This document shows, piece after piece, positions 8,321 to 17,295 of a DNA stretch of 64,000 nt. The DNA is taken from assembly GCF_900114445.1 (NCBI RefSeq), contig NZ_FOTB01000005.1, positions 186,001 through 250,000 of the forward strand, given 5' to 3'. The notes beneath the pieces were generated by a model, which saw only the letters and a program-made list of their open reading frames with translations, was not told the DNA's origin and did not search any database. Positions within the stretch are counted from its first letter, which is position 1. Each line of letters starts with the position of its first letter. Source of the DNA: Salinicoccus halodurans (GTDB lineage Bacteria > Bacillota > Bacilli > Staphylococcales > Salinicoccaceae). The position numbers and the translations under genes are program-made.

Positions 8321-9049
8321 TCATTGGAAAACGAAACGGATCAAAGGCTCCCAGTAGTGCATCATGATAACAATGCCCACTGTAAATATCAGACCCGGAA
8401 GCAGGTTCGCCACACGGATATTCAGAATGCCGAGCAGTCTGATGCCGATGGCTATGATCATGACCCCGCCGACCCCCGTGATTTCAACAATGAGCTGGTC
8501 CATGAGTTCCGGAGGAACAAAACGATCGATCTGTGCAGCGGACAATGTGATTGCCCCCTGGAATAAAAATACCGGAATGGCCGAGAAGATAATGCCGATG
8601 CCGAGTGTAGACGTCAGGAAGACAGCCATCAGCCCGTCAATCAGTGATTTTGTGAACAGTATCGTATGATCTCCTCTTAAACCGCTGTCGAGCGCACCGA
8701 CAATGCCCACGGCTCCAACTACATATACGAGTGTCGCCGTCACGAATGCGGCAGAAACACCGCCTTCTTTTGCACCGGTTTTTGTTTCAAGCCAGATGCC
8801 GAAATGATTCATCTTTCCCTCAATATCCCATTTTTCCCCGAGCATGCCTCCGAATGCAATGCTCGCAACGATGATGATGATCTGTTTGGTCTCGAGTGCC
8901 ATGTCGATACCGAGGACGATGACTGTGATCGAAAGCCCCTGAAGGATGGTCGTTTTCATCTTTTCACTGATATTGCGCCAGAACAACCCGATGAAACTGC
9001 CGGCGGCAATTGCAGCGGCATTTACGAGTGTACCCAGTAGTGACATCAT
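8321..9049 (-). CDS. DUF554-family membrane protein
   Basis: A protein of about 242 residues with six or seven hydrophobic helices and the DUF554 opening LLGTLVNAAAIAAGSFIGL. Start chosen at ATG 9049, 7 nt after GAGG; the frame is open to 9124 but that extension is polar and lacks a ribosome site. Glycine-rich turns such as GGMLGEKWDIEG are typical of the family (B. subtilis YdfK-like). Function is unknown; transport has been suggested for the family. It is divergent from the 5-oxoprolinase operon and upstream of the M20 hydrolase gene. Confidence 0.85.
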   Translation of the reverse strand: MMSLLGTLVNAAAIAAGSFIGLFWRNISEKMKTTILQGLSITVIVLGIDMALETKQIIIIVASIAFGGMLGEKWDIEGKMNHFGIWLETKTGAKEGGVSAAFVTATLVYVVGAVGIVGALDSGLRGDHTILFTKSLIDGLMAVFLTSTLGIGIIFSAIPVFLFQGAITLSAAQIDRFVPPELMDQLIVEITGVGGVMIIAIGIRLLGILNIRVANLLPGLIFTVGIVIMMHYWEPLIRFVFQ

Positions 9050-9200
9050 TATTTTTCCTCTTTTCGATTGGACGGTGACGGCAATCATGCCACCGGAAGC
9101 ATTTCCTGGATAATTGAAATTCAACTATATCATATCAGTCACGTACGAAAGAGGAGAATGATTAAAATTATTACAATATTTAATTTTCATCGATTTAAGT

Positions 9201-9206
9201 TATAAT
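9201..9206 (+). promoter_or_regulatory. pxpB: Putative -10 element of the 5-oxoproline operon
   Basis: TATAAT at 9201-9206 lies 35 nt upstream of the first gene. The best -35 (TTTAAT at 9179, 16 nt away) is weak, so an activator may be needed. Confidence 0.5.
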
Positions 9207-9241
9207 CTAGGAGAACGATTATTGGAGAAGAAGGTGAGGAA

Positions 9242-9961
9242 ATGGAAATCAGTCAATATTCCGAGAATGCGCTTACAATATATATGGGAGATGACATTGA
9301 TGAGAATGTGAACCGGCAGCTCGTCTCACTCAAACAAAAAATTGAGGCGCAGGAAATCCGGGGCATTGAAGAAATTGTAATCTCCTATACGAGTCTGATC
9401 ATCTACTTCGATCTCTTTGATGCGGATGCGGAAGAGATTGAAAAAGCAGTTAGGAACATAGATACGGATTCTCTGCTTGAGGGTGGATTCGAATACAGAA
9501 CGGTGGAAATCCCTGTCTGCTACGGCGGGGAATTCGGGCCGGATATTGAAAGTTTCAAAGAGAATGGCTTGACCGCAGATGAGGTCATTGATATGCACAG
9601 CGGCAGGGAGTACCTCGTTTATATGCTCGGTTTCATGCCGGGATTTCCTTATCTCGGGGGACTCGATGAAAAACTACATAAGGCAAGGCTTGATACTCCG
9701 AGGATGCGGATTCCGGCAGGTACAGTGGGTATCGGAGGGGAACAGACCGGCATGTATCCTTTCGAATCCCCAGGCGGGTGGAATCTGCTCGGACGGACAC
9801 CGGTGCCTTTATTCGATCCGGGGCGTGAGGAGCCGATCCTCTACCGGGCGGGGGACCGCATTTTGTACCGTCCGATTGATGAACAGGAGTACGGTGAAAT
9901 TGCGAGGCAGGCGGCAAGAGGTGAATATGAAGTGAAAATTGAAATGAGGAGTGAGGGCTGA
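9242..9961 (+). CDS. pxpB: 5-oxoprolinase subunit B (KipI/AHS1 family)
   Basis: With PxpA and PxpC it forms the ATP-dependent prokaryotic 5-oxoprolinase that opens 5-oxo-L-proline to glutamate. The 239-residue protein has the AHS1 (allophanate hydrolase subunit 1) hallmarks GFMPGFPYLGGL (about residues 130-141), RIPAGTVGIGG and SPGGWNLLGRTP. Full length for the family. In B. subtilis the homologue KipI was first described as an inhibitor of kinase KinA. It is the first gene of a tightly packed seven-gene operon; the stop overlaps the next ATG by one base (TGATG), indicating translational coupling. Confidence 0.93.
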   Translation: MEISQYSENALTIYMGDDIDENVNRQLVSLKQKIEAQEIRGIEEIVISYTSLIIYFDLFDADAEEIEKAVRNIDTDSLLEGGFEYRTVEIPVCYGGEFGPDIESFKENGLTADEVIDMHSGREYLVYMLGFMPGFPYLGGLDEKLHKARLDTPRMRIPAGTVGIGGEQTGMYPFESPGGWNLLGRTPVPLFDPGREEPILYRAGDRILYRPIDEQEYGEIARQAARGEYEVKIEMRSEG

Positions 9962-10944
9962 TGGTCTTGAAAGTGAAGAATCCCGGGTTGTTTACAACGG
10001 TTCAGGATAAAGGCAGGTCCGGTCATCAGGCCGAAGGTTTCTCTCCGGCCGGTGCAATGGACTGGCGGGCATATATGCTTGCCAATCTGATGCTTGGCAA
10101 TGACGGGGATTCGGCTGTGCTGGAAATGACCCTGCACGGTGCGTCCTTCGAAGTGCTTGAAGATACTGTGATTGCGACTGCCGGTGCAGAAATGCCGATG
10201 CATGTAAATGACAGAGCAGTGGAGATCGGGACTGTGGTCCATGTATTGAAAGGGGAGACACTGGCCTTTGGCGGCGCGTCGGAGGGTGCAAGAACTTATC
10301 TGGCTGCAGCGGGCGGCTTTGATATCCCCGGAGTGCTCGGAAGCACATCCACTCATACAAGGAGCGGCATCGGCGGTATGCACGGCAGGACACTGCAGAC
10401 GGGCGACAGATTGAAAGTGCATGGAGGCAGTGTGACGGAAACTCTTCTCAGGGTGAAGAATTTTGAAAACGATGCGCTCATCCGGGTGATCCCGGGGCAG
10501 CAGTATGACAGATTCAAAGAAAATCTGGATACGTTTTATGAATCCGGGTATGAACTGACTAAAGATTGTGACAGGATGGGATTCAGGCTGGATGGTGCCG
10601 TGCTTGAAGCCGCGGGCGGCCACGATGTATTAAGTGAGCCGACCCAGCTCGGCAGCATCCAGATTCCGAAAGACGGCAAACCGATCATCTTGTTGAACGA
10701 CCGGCAGACCGCAGGGGGATATGCACGCATTGCGACGGTGGCGCTTGCGGATATTCCGAAGCTGGTGCAGAAACGCCAGGGTGATGAAATCCGTTTTAAA
10801 GAGATTGATGTGCGTGAAGCGGCAGTATTGTATAAAGAAGAAATTGACAGGGTCAATGCGGGCTTTTATTTTGAAACGGATAATAACTTCAGCTTGCATA
10901 GAAGACCTCTGTCAGAAAAAATTGAAAGTATCATGAAGAGGTGA
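9961..10944 (+). CDS. pxpC: 5-oxoprolinase subunit C (KipA/AHS2 family)
   Basis: Partner of PxpB in ATP-dependent 5-oxoprolinase. The 327-residue protein is a typical AHS2 biotin-dependent carboxylase-like domain: NPGLFTTVQDKGR at the N-terminus, SPAGAMDWRAYMLANLMLGN, AAGGFDIPGVLGSTSTH and LNDRQTAGGYARIA. The same fold forms part of urea carboxylase. Its coupling to PxpB and the four-base gap to the BCCP gene show a single operon. Confidence 0.93.
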   Translation: MVLKVKNPGLFTTVQDKGRSGHQAEGFSPAGAMDWRAYMLANLMLGNDGDSAVLEMTLHGASFEVLEDTVIATAGAEMPMHVNDRAVEIGTVVHVLKGETLAFGGASEGARTYLAAAGGFDIPGVLGSTSTHTRSGIGGMHGRTLQTGDRLKVHGGSVTETLLRVKNFENDALIRVIPGQQYDRFKENLDTFYESGYELTKDCDRMGFRLDGAVLEAAGGHDVLSEPTQLGSIQIPKDGKPIILLNDRQTAGGYARIATVALADIPKLVQKRQGDEIRFKEIDVREAAVLYKEEIDRVNAGFYFETDNNFSLHRRPLSEKIESIMKR

Positions 10945-10948
10945 CGGG

Positions 10949-11380
10949 ATGGATATCGAAAAAATCAGAGAACTGATAAAACTCGCAAAAGAGGAAGACC
11001 TTAAAGTGCTGAGAGTGGGAGATATGGATTCGGAAGTGCATATTGAAACGAAAGGGGGAGGTACGGCAGTCGTGACGGAAAACGGCGATGGATCGAGAGC
11101 AGCTGGTTCAGGGGGAAGTTCAGCCCCCGGCCTCCATACAGTGAAAGCGACGCAGGTTGGTACGTTCTATACGCATAAGGAAGAGGACAGCAATGAGAAT
11201 TTCGTCGAAGCCGGAGACGCGGTGTCGGCCGGTGATCAGATCGGCATGATCGAAGCGATGAAAGTCTTCAATGATGTGTTTGCAGATGCAGACGGTTTGG
11301 TTGAGGAGATTCTTGCAGAGAATGGAGACACTGTCGAATATGATCAGCCGCTAATCACGATACGGCCGAAGGAGGACTAG
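10949..11380 (+). CDS. accB: Biotin carboxyl carrier protein, AccB-like
   Basis: Carries biotin and shuttles the carboxyl group for the biotin carboxylase encoded next. The 143-residue protein has an N-terminal helical segment, a Gly/Ser-rich linker (about residues 42-60) and a C-terminal biotinyl domain with IEAMKVFN, where K105 is the biotin site (Val after the Lys, as in AccB). No carboxyltransferase (accAD) genes are near. It may serve fatty-acid synthesis, or a dedicated carboxylation step in the 5-oxoproline operon; the same linkage is known in Staphylococcus. Confidence 0.85.
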   Translation: MDIEKIRELIKLAKEEDLKVLRVGDMDSEVHIETKGGGTAVVTENGDGSRAAGSGGSSAPGLHTVKATQVGTFYTHKEEDSNENFVEAGDAVSAGDQIGMIEAMKVFNDVFADADGLVEEILAENGDTVEYDQPLITIRPKED

Positions 11381-11381
11381 C

Positions 11382-12728
11382 ATGAAGAAAGTATTGATCG
11401 CCAACCGCGGTGAAATTGCAGTAAGGATCATACGGACATTGAAGGAAATGGATGTCCGGAGTGTGGCTGTTTATTCCACGGCTGACCGCGGAAGCCTCCA
11501 CGTCACCATGGCGGATGAAGCCATCTGCATCGGACCGCCTAAAAGCAGTGAAAGCTATCTTGATATCGACCGCATTCTTCAGGCGGCGGAAGCAGCAGGG
11601 GCGGATGCCATCCACCCGGGTTACGGCTTTTTATCAGAAACTCCTGAATTTGCGCGACGGTGTGAAGCGGCCGGTATCATCTTTATCGGCCCGGGTTCTG
11701 AAATCATGAAAAGGATGGGAGACAAGGCAGAAGCGCGGAAAACGATGAAAGAGGCGGGGGTCCCTGTCATCCCGGGGAGCAAAGGAGTCGTGGACAGTTT
11801 CGATGCGGTACGGGAAGTGGCGGAGGAAATCGGATTTCCGATCGTCATCAAAGCAGTATCCGGCGGAGGCGGAAAAGGGATGCGTTTCGTCGAAAGGGAG
11901 GAAACTCTCGAAAAACAGTATAAAGAAGCCAAGAAGGAAGCGAAGAATGCCTTCAATGACGATCGCATCTATGTTGAGAAATATATACCGAAGGCGCGTC
12001 ATATCGAAGTGCAGGTTATCGGTGACGGCAGGGGAGGCGCAGTGCATCTGTTTGAACGTGACTGTTCCATCCAGCGTAAAAATCAAAAGCTGATAGAAGA
12101 AGCGCCGGCTGCCGTATTAAGTGATGCATCCCGGAAGGATATTACGGAAAAAACAGCCGCTGCAATAGGGAAGCTTGCGTATGCAGGGGCAGGGACGGTG
12201 GAATACCTGTATGTCGAGGAAGAGGACGCATTTTATTTCATAGAGATGAACACGCGTATCCAGGTGGAACATACGATATCCGAAATGATTACGGGTGTCG
12301 ATATCATCCGTCTCCAGGTCGAAGTGGCGCTCTTTGATACGTTCAGCATCCGTCAGGAAGATATTGAGATCAACGGTTTCGCGGTTGAATGCAGAATAAA
12401 TGCAGAAAACCCTGCGAAAGGGTTCATGCCCGCACCGGGTGAAATCGAGCGGTTACATTTTGGACTCGGCAATGGTGTGCGCGTGGATACGCATGTGTTC
12501 GCCGGATATCACATTCCACCGAACTACGATTCTATGATAGCGAAAATCATCGCACATGCCGGAGATCGTGCGGCAGCCATTAAAAAGATGCGCCACGTGC
12601 TCGGGGAGACGGTGATTTCACCGATTGACACGACGCTCGATTTTCAGCACTACCTGATGAATCATCCGAAATATATAGATAATGCAGTGGACATAAAGTT
12701 TCTGGAGCGTAACGGAATTATCGAATAG
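11382..12728 (+). CDS. accC: Biotin carboxylase, AccC-like
   Basis: ATP-dependent carboxylation of biotin on the carrier protein. The 448-residue protein has the three canonical parts: an N-terminal domain (KVLIANRGEIAVRIIRT), an ATP-grasp domain with glycine loop SGGGGKGM and EMNTRIQVEHTISEM, and a C-terminal domain with ECRINAEN. Normal length for AccC. It starts one base after the BCCP stop. Sitting between pxpC and pxpA, it supplies the parts that together with AHS1 and AHS2 make up urea carboxylase, so a substrate-specific carboxylase role is possible as well as acetyl-CoA carboxylase. Confidence 0.9.
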   Translation: MKKVLIANRGEIAVRIIRTLKEMDVRSVAVYSTADRGSLHVTMADEAICIGPPKSSESYLDIDRILQAAEAAGADAIHPGYGFLSETPEFARRCEAAGIIFIGPGSEIMKRMGDKAEARKTMKEAGVPVIPGSKGVVDSFDAVREVAEEIGFPIVIKAVSGGGGKGMRFVEREETLEKQYKEAKKEAKNAFNDDRIYVEKYIPKARHIEVQVIGDGRGGAVHLFERDCSIQRKNQKLIEEAPAAVLSDASRKDITEKTAAAIGKLAYAGAGTVEYLYVEEEDAFYFIEMNTRIQVEHTISEMITGVDIIRLQVEVALFDTFSIRQEDIEINGFAVECRINAENPAKGFMPAPGEIERLHFGLGNGVRVDTHVFAGYHIPPNYDSMIAKIIAHAGDRAAAIKKMRHVLGETVISPIDTTLDFQHYLMNHPKYIDNAVDIKFLERNGIIE

Positions 12729-12744
12729 AAAGGGAGTAGAAAAT

Positions 12745-13503
12745 ATGCTGACAGTCGATTTGAACGCAGATTTGGGAGAAAGTTACGGCAACTACACGAT
12801 TGGTAATGACGACGAGATCATCCCTCTGATTTCATCTGCGAATGTGGCCTGCGGATTTCATGCGAGTGATCCGTCTGTGATGCAGAAGACAGTGGAGATG
12901 ATCAGGGAAAATGGCAGCACCGGCATCGGTGCCCACCCTGCTTATCCTGATTTGATGGGATTCGGCAGAAGATATATGGAACTTTCCATGCCGGAAGTAA
13001 GATCTCTCATCTTTTACCAACTCGGGGCACTGGACGGTTTCTGCAGAGTGGCAGGCATTGAAATGAACCATGTGAAACCGCACGGTGCGCTCTATAACGC
13101 GACTTTCGAGGACAAAGAACTTGCCAAAACGATTGCGGACGCAGTGAAGGATTATAATCCGAAGCTCAAGCTGATGGGACTGTCCAATCAAAACCTCGTA
13201 AAAGCAGGGGAAGAAGCGGGACTTGAAGTCAGACATGAAGTGTTTGCGGACCGTGCCTATGAGGATGACGGTACACTCGTGTCAAGACGGAAGGAAGGCG
13301 CGATGATCACAGATACCAGTCTTGCGGTGGAACGTGTCATCCGCATGGTGCGTGAAGGCAAAGTGGAGAGCACAGGCGGCAGGGATATCGATATCCGGGC
13401 CGACAGCATCTGTGTGCACGGTGATGGTGAAAAAGCTTTGGAATTTGTGAAAGAGATCAGAAAACAGCTAAGTGAGAATGGGATAGAAATAAAAACGATG
13501 TAA
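12745..13503 (+). CDS. pxpA: 5-oxoprolinase subunit A (LamB/YcsF family)
   Basis: The 252-residue protein is the third 5-oxoprolinase subunit. Hallmarks are VDLNADLGESYG at the N-terminus (conserved D and E), SANVACGFHASDP, GAHPAYPD, HVKPHGALYN and EVFADRAYEDDGTLVSR. Full family length. AAGGGAG precedes the ATG. Homologue of B. subtilis YcsF, which sits with ycsG and ycsI, the same partners found here. Confidence 0.95.
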   Translation: MLTVDLNADLGESYGNYTIGNDDEIIPLISSANVACGFHASDPSVMQKTVEMIRENGSTGIGAHPAYPDLMGFGRRYMELSMPEVRSLIFYQLGALDGFCRVAGIEMNHVKPHGALYNATFEDKELAKTIADAVKDYNPKLKLMGLSNQNLVKAGEEAGLEVRHEVFADRAYEDDGTLVSRRKEGAMITDTSLAVERVIRMVREGKVESTGGRDIDIRADSICVHGDGEKALEFVKEIRKQLSENGIEIKTM

Positions 13504-13525
13504 CTTGACTAAGGGGTGTGGAAAA

Positions 13526-14740
13526 ATGAACAATGAAAAACCGAAAATGACAGGAGCACAGCGCCGGCTGCTGTTCGGTGCCGTATTCCTCATGGCAACT
13601 TCCGCCATCGGGCCGGCATTCCTGACGCAGACGGCAGTATTCACAGAGCAGTACCTGGCAAGTTTTGCGTTCGCGATCCTGGCGTCGATTGTGATTGATA
13701 TCGGCGCCCAGCTGAACATCTGGAGAGTGCTCAGTGTCTCCGGCAAAAGAGGGCAGGATGTCGCAAACGATGTCGCGCCGGGGCTCGGCCATGTCGTTGC
13801 ATTACTTATTGTACTGGGCGGCTTTGCATTCAACATCGGTAACGTTGCCGGTGCAGGCCTTGGTTTCAATGCCATCTTCGGATGGGATGCTCGTGTAGGG
13901 GCTGCATTGACCGGCGCGTTCGCAATCTTCGTCTTTCTTGTTAAAAACGGCCGCGCCGTAATGGATGTCATTACGCAGGTGCTCGGGGTGCTGATGATAC
14001 TGATTACAGCCTACGTTATGATTCAGTCGAATCCGCCGTATGCCGAAGCGGCATTGCGGTCGATTGCGCCTGAAAACCCGCTGTCACTTGTAGTGCCGAT
14101 CATTACACTCGTCGGAGGTACAGTCGGCGGCTACATTACATTCGCCGGTGCCCACAGACTGATTGAAGCAGGGATGACGGGGAAGGAAAACCTTGATTTT
14201 GTAAGCAAATCAGCGAACTACGGTATTTTGACGACCGGGGTCATGCGGATACTTTTATTCCTTGCGGTGCTGGGTGTCGTAGCAACGGGCGCAACGCTTG
14301 ATCCATCCAACCCGCCGGCTTCAGTGTTCCAGATTGCACTCGGTGATATCGGAATGCAGATCTTCGGTATTGTACTGGTTGCGGCGGCCCTGTCCTCTGT
14401 CATCGGCTCTGCCTACACAAGTGCTTCATTCCTGAGATCGATGCACAGATTCTTTGATGAACACAACAATATAGTCATTGTGACTTTTATTGTCGTGTCG
14501 ACTTTGATATTCACATTCGTCGGCCGTCCGGTGGCATTGCTGATTTTAGCAGGCGCATTCAACGGCCTGATCCTGCCGGTTACGCTGGGGGCGATACTGA
14601 TTGCCTCGAGACGGAAGAAAATCGTCGGGGATTACCGCCATCCGACGTGGATGATTGTGTTCGGTGTCATTGCAGTCATTGTTACACTTGTTGCCGGAGT
14701 CATGTCGCTTGAAGGCTTAGCGGATCTTTGGAACCGATAG
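13526..14740 (+). CDS. Nramp-fold transporter without the metal-binding motif (YcsG-like)
   Basis: A 404-residue membrane protein with about eleven helices, related to Nramp/MntH. The start is ATG 13526 after AAGGGG (an in-frame TTG at 13505 is less likely). Where true Nramp metal transporters carry DPGN in helix 1, this protein has SAIGPAFLTQ, and the helix-6 MPH-type motif is replaced by TFAGAHRLIEAG. Hence Mn/Fe transport is doubtful. Its place between pxpA and the DUF1445 gene suggests uptake of 5-oxoproline or a related organic substrate (inference). It is the homologue of B. subtilis YcsG in the same context. Confidence 0.85.
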   Translation: MNNEKPKMTGAQRRLLFGAVFLMATSAIGPAFLTQTAVFTEQYLASFAFAILASIVIDIGAQLNIWRVLSVSGKRGQDVANDVAPGLGHVVALLIVLGGFAFNIGNVAGAGLGFNAIFGWDARVGAALTGAFAIFVFLVKNGRAVMDVITQVLGVLMILITAYVMIQSNPPYAEAALRSIAPENPLSLVVPIITLVGGTVGGYITFAGAHRLIEAGMTGKENLDFVSKSANYGILTTGVMRILLFLAVLGVVATGATLDPSNPPASVFQIALGDIGMQIFGIVLVAAALSSVIGSAYTSASFLRSMHRFFDEHNNIVIVTFIVVSTLIFTFVGRPVALLILAGAFNGLILPVTLGAILIASRRKKIVGDYRHPTWMIVFGVIAVIVTLVAGVMSLEGLADLWNR

Positions 14741-14751
14741 GAGGAAACAAT

Positions 14752-15522
14752 TTGGATGCAAAAAAATTGAGAGAAGAAATCAGGAACGGCAGCTTCACAG
14801 GCAGTACATCAGGCGCAGCAGGCAATAAAGTCCAGGCAAACCTGGTCATTCTGCCGAAAGCTTATGCCTTCGATTTCCTGTTGTACGCCATGCGCAATAA
14901 AAAAGCGGTCCCGGTCATAGAAGTGTTGGAAGACGGACAGACAGAAAGCAGATATGCGGATGATTCTGATATCAGGACGGATATTCCAAAGTATAATATT
15001 TATAAAGATGGGGTGCTGACGGATACGGTCGATGATATCAGTGAATACTGGCAGGACGATTTCGTCACGTTCCTCATCGGATGCAGCTTTACATTCGAAC
15101 AGGCGATATTGGATGAAGGATTAAGCATCAAACATATTGACGCGGGCAGGAATGTAGCCATGTATAAAACGAACATCGCCACGGATCCGGCGGGTGTATT
15201 CAGCGGAGAACTGGTGGTATCGATGAGACCCTTTGATGAAAATGCGGTGGAGACAGTCACCAGGGTCACTGAGCAATTTCCTGAAATGCACGGAGGGCCG
15301 GTGCATTACGGAGATCCTCGTGAAATCGGCATCAAAGATATTGGTCACCCTGAATACGGTGAGTCGATTGAAATCGATGAAGGCGAACTGCCGGTGTTCT
15401 GGGCGTGCGGCGTCACACCGCAGAATGCAGCAGTGAATGCCAAACCGCGGGTTATGATCACCCATGCTCCGGGTTACATGTTTGTAACCGATCTGGAAAA
15501 TGAAGATTACAGACAAAAGTAG
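14752..15522 (+). CDS. DUF1445-family putative hydro-lyase (YcsI-like)
   Basis: A 256-residue protein starting at TTG 14752, 7 nt after GGAGG; no ATG start is available. Family landmarks are REEIRNGSFTGSTSG near the start, the C-S-F-T-F-E segment around residues 110-116 and the ending FWACGVTPQ / HAPGYMFVTD. DUF1445 is annotated as a putative hydro-lyase. The vertebrate D-glutamate cyclase, which makes 5-oxo-D-proline, contains a DUF1445 part, so a role in interconverting D-glutamate and 5-oxoproline fits this operon but is inference. Confidence 0.85.
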   Translation: MDAKKLREEIRNGSFTGSTSGAAGNKVQANLVILPKAYAFDFLLYAMRNKKAVPVIEVLEDGQTESRYADDSDIRTDIPKYNIYKDGVLTDTVDDISEYWQDDFVTFLIGCSFTFEQAILDEGLSIKHIDAGRNVAMYKTNIATDPAGVFSGELVVSMRPFDENAVETVTRVTEQFPEMHGGPVHYGDPREIGIKDIGHPEYGESIEIDEGELPVFWACGVTPQNAAVNAKPRVMITHAPGYMFVTDLENEDYRQK

Positions 15523-15537
15523 ATGAAAGTAACAAAG

Positions 15538-15577
15538 AAGTGGAATTGTGTAAAATTAATGCACATTTCCACTTTTT
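15538..15577 (+). terminator. Terminator of the 5-oxoproline operon
   Basis: Stem 15538-15545 with 15567-15574, extended by GTGT/CACA inside, followed by a T-tract. Confidence 0.75.
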
Positions 15578-15607
15578 TATTCCTTTAATACATAGTATTA
15601 TTATAGG

Positions 15608-15613
15608 TATAAT
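15608..15613 (+). promoter_or_regulatory. -10 element before the binding lipoprotein gene
   Basis: Exact TATAAT at 15608-15613, about 24 nt upstream of the ATG. A weak -35 (TTTAAT/TTAATA) lies 17-18 nt further upstream. Confidence 0.55.
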
Positions 15614-15636
15614 AAGTAAATAATGGAGGGGTAATC

Positions 15637-17209
15637 ATGAAAAAAATGGTATCTGTTACTGATTTCTCTGATCTTTGTGCTGGCGGCATGTACAGATGAC
15701 AGTGATGTGGACGAATCGGCCGACTCAGGCGAAGATACAGAAGAGGCTGAAGGAAAAGCTATCAATTTCAGTCTGCTGGCAATGCCGAGTTCACTTGATC
15801 CGCATGCTGCGAATGATGGCTACTCACTTTATGTGATGACGAACATCTACGAAACACTCGTTAAAATGAATCAGGATCTGGAGCTTGAGCCGGGATTGGC
15901 TGAATCATACGAGCAGTTGGATGATACAACATGGGAATTCAAATTGCGGGAAGGGGTCACTTTTCATGATGGCAGTGAATTCAATGCCGAAGCTGTCAAA
16001 GCGAACCTTGATCGTGTGAGGGATCCAGAAGTCGGAGCACCGCTGGAATTTTTATTCACAGAAATTGATGAAGTGGAAATTATTGACGATTACACTGTCC
16101 AGATACATACAAAAGGACCGTTTGCTGCGCTGCCTGCACACCTTGCGCATCCCGGCGGACATATGATCAGCAAAGAAGTGATCGATGCAGATTATGCAGG
16201 AATGGAAACAGGCGGAAATCCACTGACAGAAGTCAATAAAAACCCAGTGGGGACGGGATTTTTCAAATTTGAAGAAATAGCGGAAGGGGATCATGTCACT
16301 CTCGTGAAAAACGAAGACTATTGGGGAGAGCCTGCGAAACCGGAATCCGTCACGTTCAAGGCAGTGCCTGAAGATGGGACGAGAATTGCGGAATTATCTA
16401 CGGGAGATGCGGATCTGATCTATCCTGTAAATCCGAGTGATGTTGCGCGCATTGACGGTACAGAAGGGAACTGTGTAACCCAGAATCAGAGTGCGAGCAT
16501 GTCCTATATGGGATTCAATGTGGAAAAAGAACCTTTTGACGATCCGGACGTAAGAAAAGCTATCGCAATGTCCATCGATAAGGAAGCAATCATAAACGAT
16601 ATGCTGGAAGGCATTCCTGCTGTTGCCGATACGCCGCTCAATCCGACAGTCAAGGGTCACAGTGAGGATCTGGAGCCTGTGATATTCGATAAGGAGGCGG
16701 CAAAAGCACTGCTTGCAGAGAGCGGTCATGGTGATGGATTCACTGCAGAAATAGTCGTGAATGATCGGACGACGGCGGATATCGCAACATATATCCAGCA
16801 AGAGTTGAAAGATTTGAATATCAACTTGGAAATCCGTCAGATGGAATCCGGTGCCTACCAGGAATTCACAGCTAACGGCGAACATGAAATATTCATGGGA
16901 AGCTGGGGCACTGTGACGCTTGATGCCGATTATGGGCTGCATCCGATGTTCCATTCCGATAACCACGGGGCCCCGGGTAACCGTACAAGGTATTCCAATG
17001 AAGAAGTCGATACACTCCTTGATCAGGCGAGAACGGAAACGGACGAGGCTGCACGCATGGAACAATATGCCAAGGCGCAGCAGATTATCATTGATGAGTC
17101 ACCGCTTGTGCCGATCTATCACTCCGTACTGCTGGCAGGCATCAATGAGGAACTGGACGGATACTACCAGTATCCAAGCAGTTTTCCATACTTGAAAGAC
17201 TTGGATTGA
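15637..17209 (+). CDS. Peptide-type ABC substrate-binding lipoprotein, signal peptide frameshifted
   Basis: An extracellular solute-binding protein of family 5 (DppA/OppA/GsiB type, ~520 residues) that would deliver peptides or glutathione-like solutes to an ABC importer. The mature part is intact: LDPHAANDGYSLYVMTNIYETLV and DTTWEFKLREGVTFHDG. The only good start (ATG 15637 after GGAGGGG) is one base out of frame. It runs through seven A (15640-15646); with six A it would read a perfect lipoprotein signal MKKWYLLLISLIFVLAAC. As written, translation from the ATG stops at a TGA about 21 codons on, and the in-frame GTG at 15677 lacks both ribosome site and signal. This may be a sequencing error, phase variation or a pseudogene. 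No permease genes are adjacent. Confidence 0.8.
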
Positions 17210-17215
17210 TACCGG

Positions 17216-17243
17216 GCTCCTGTCTTAAGATGGGAGCTTTTTT
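17216..17243 (+). terminator. Terminator after the binding lipoprotein gene
   Basis: Stem 17216-17225 with 17228-17237, containing the self-complementary TCTTAAGA top, followed by six T. Confidence 0.75.
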
Positions 17244-17295
17244 CCTTTCAGTCTGATACATTGAACATAATATTAATTTGCAAGGTGGGAGAATC

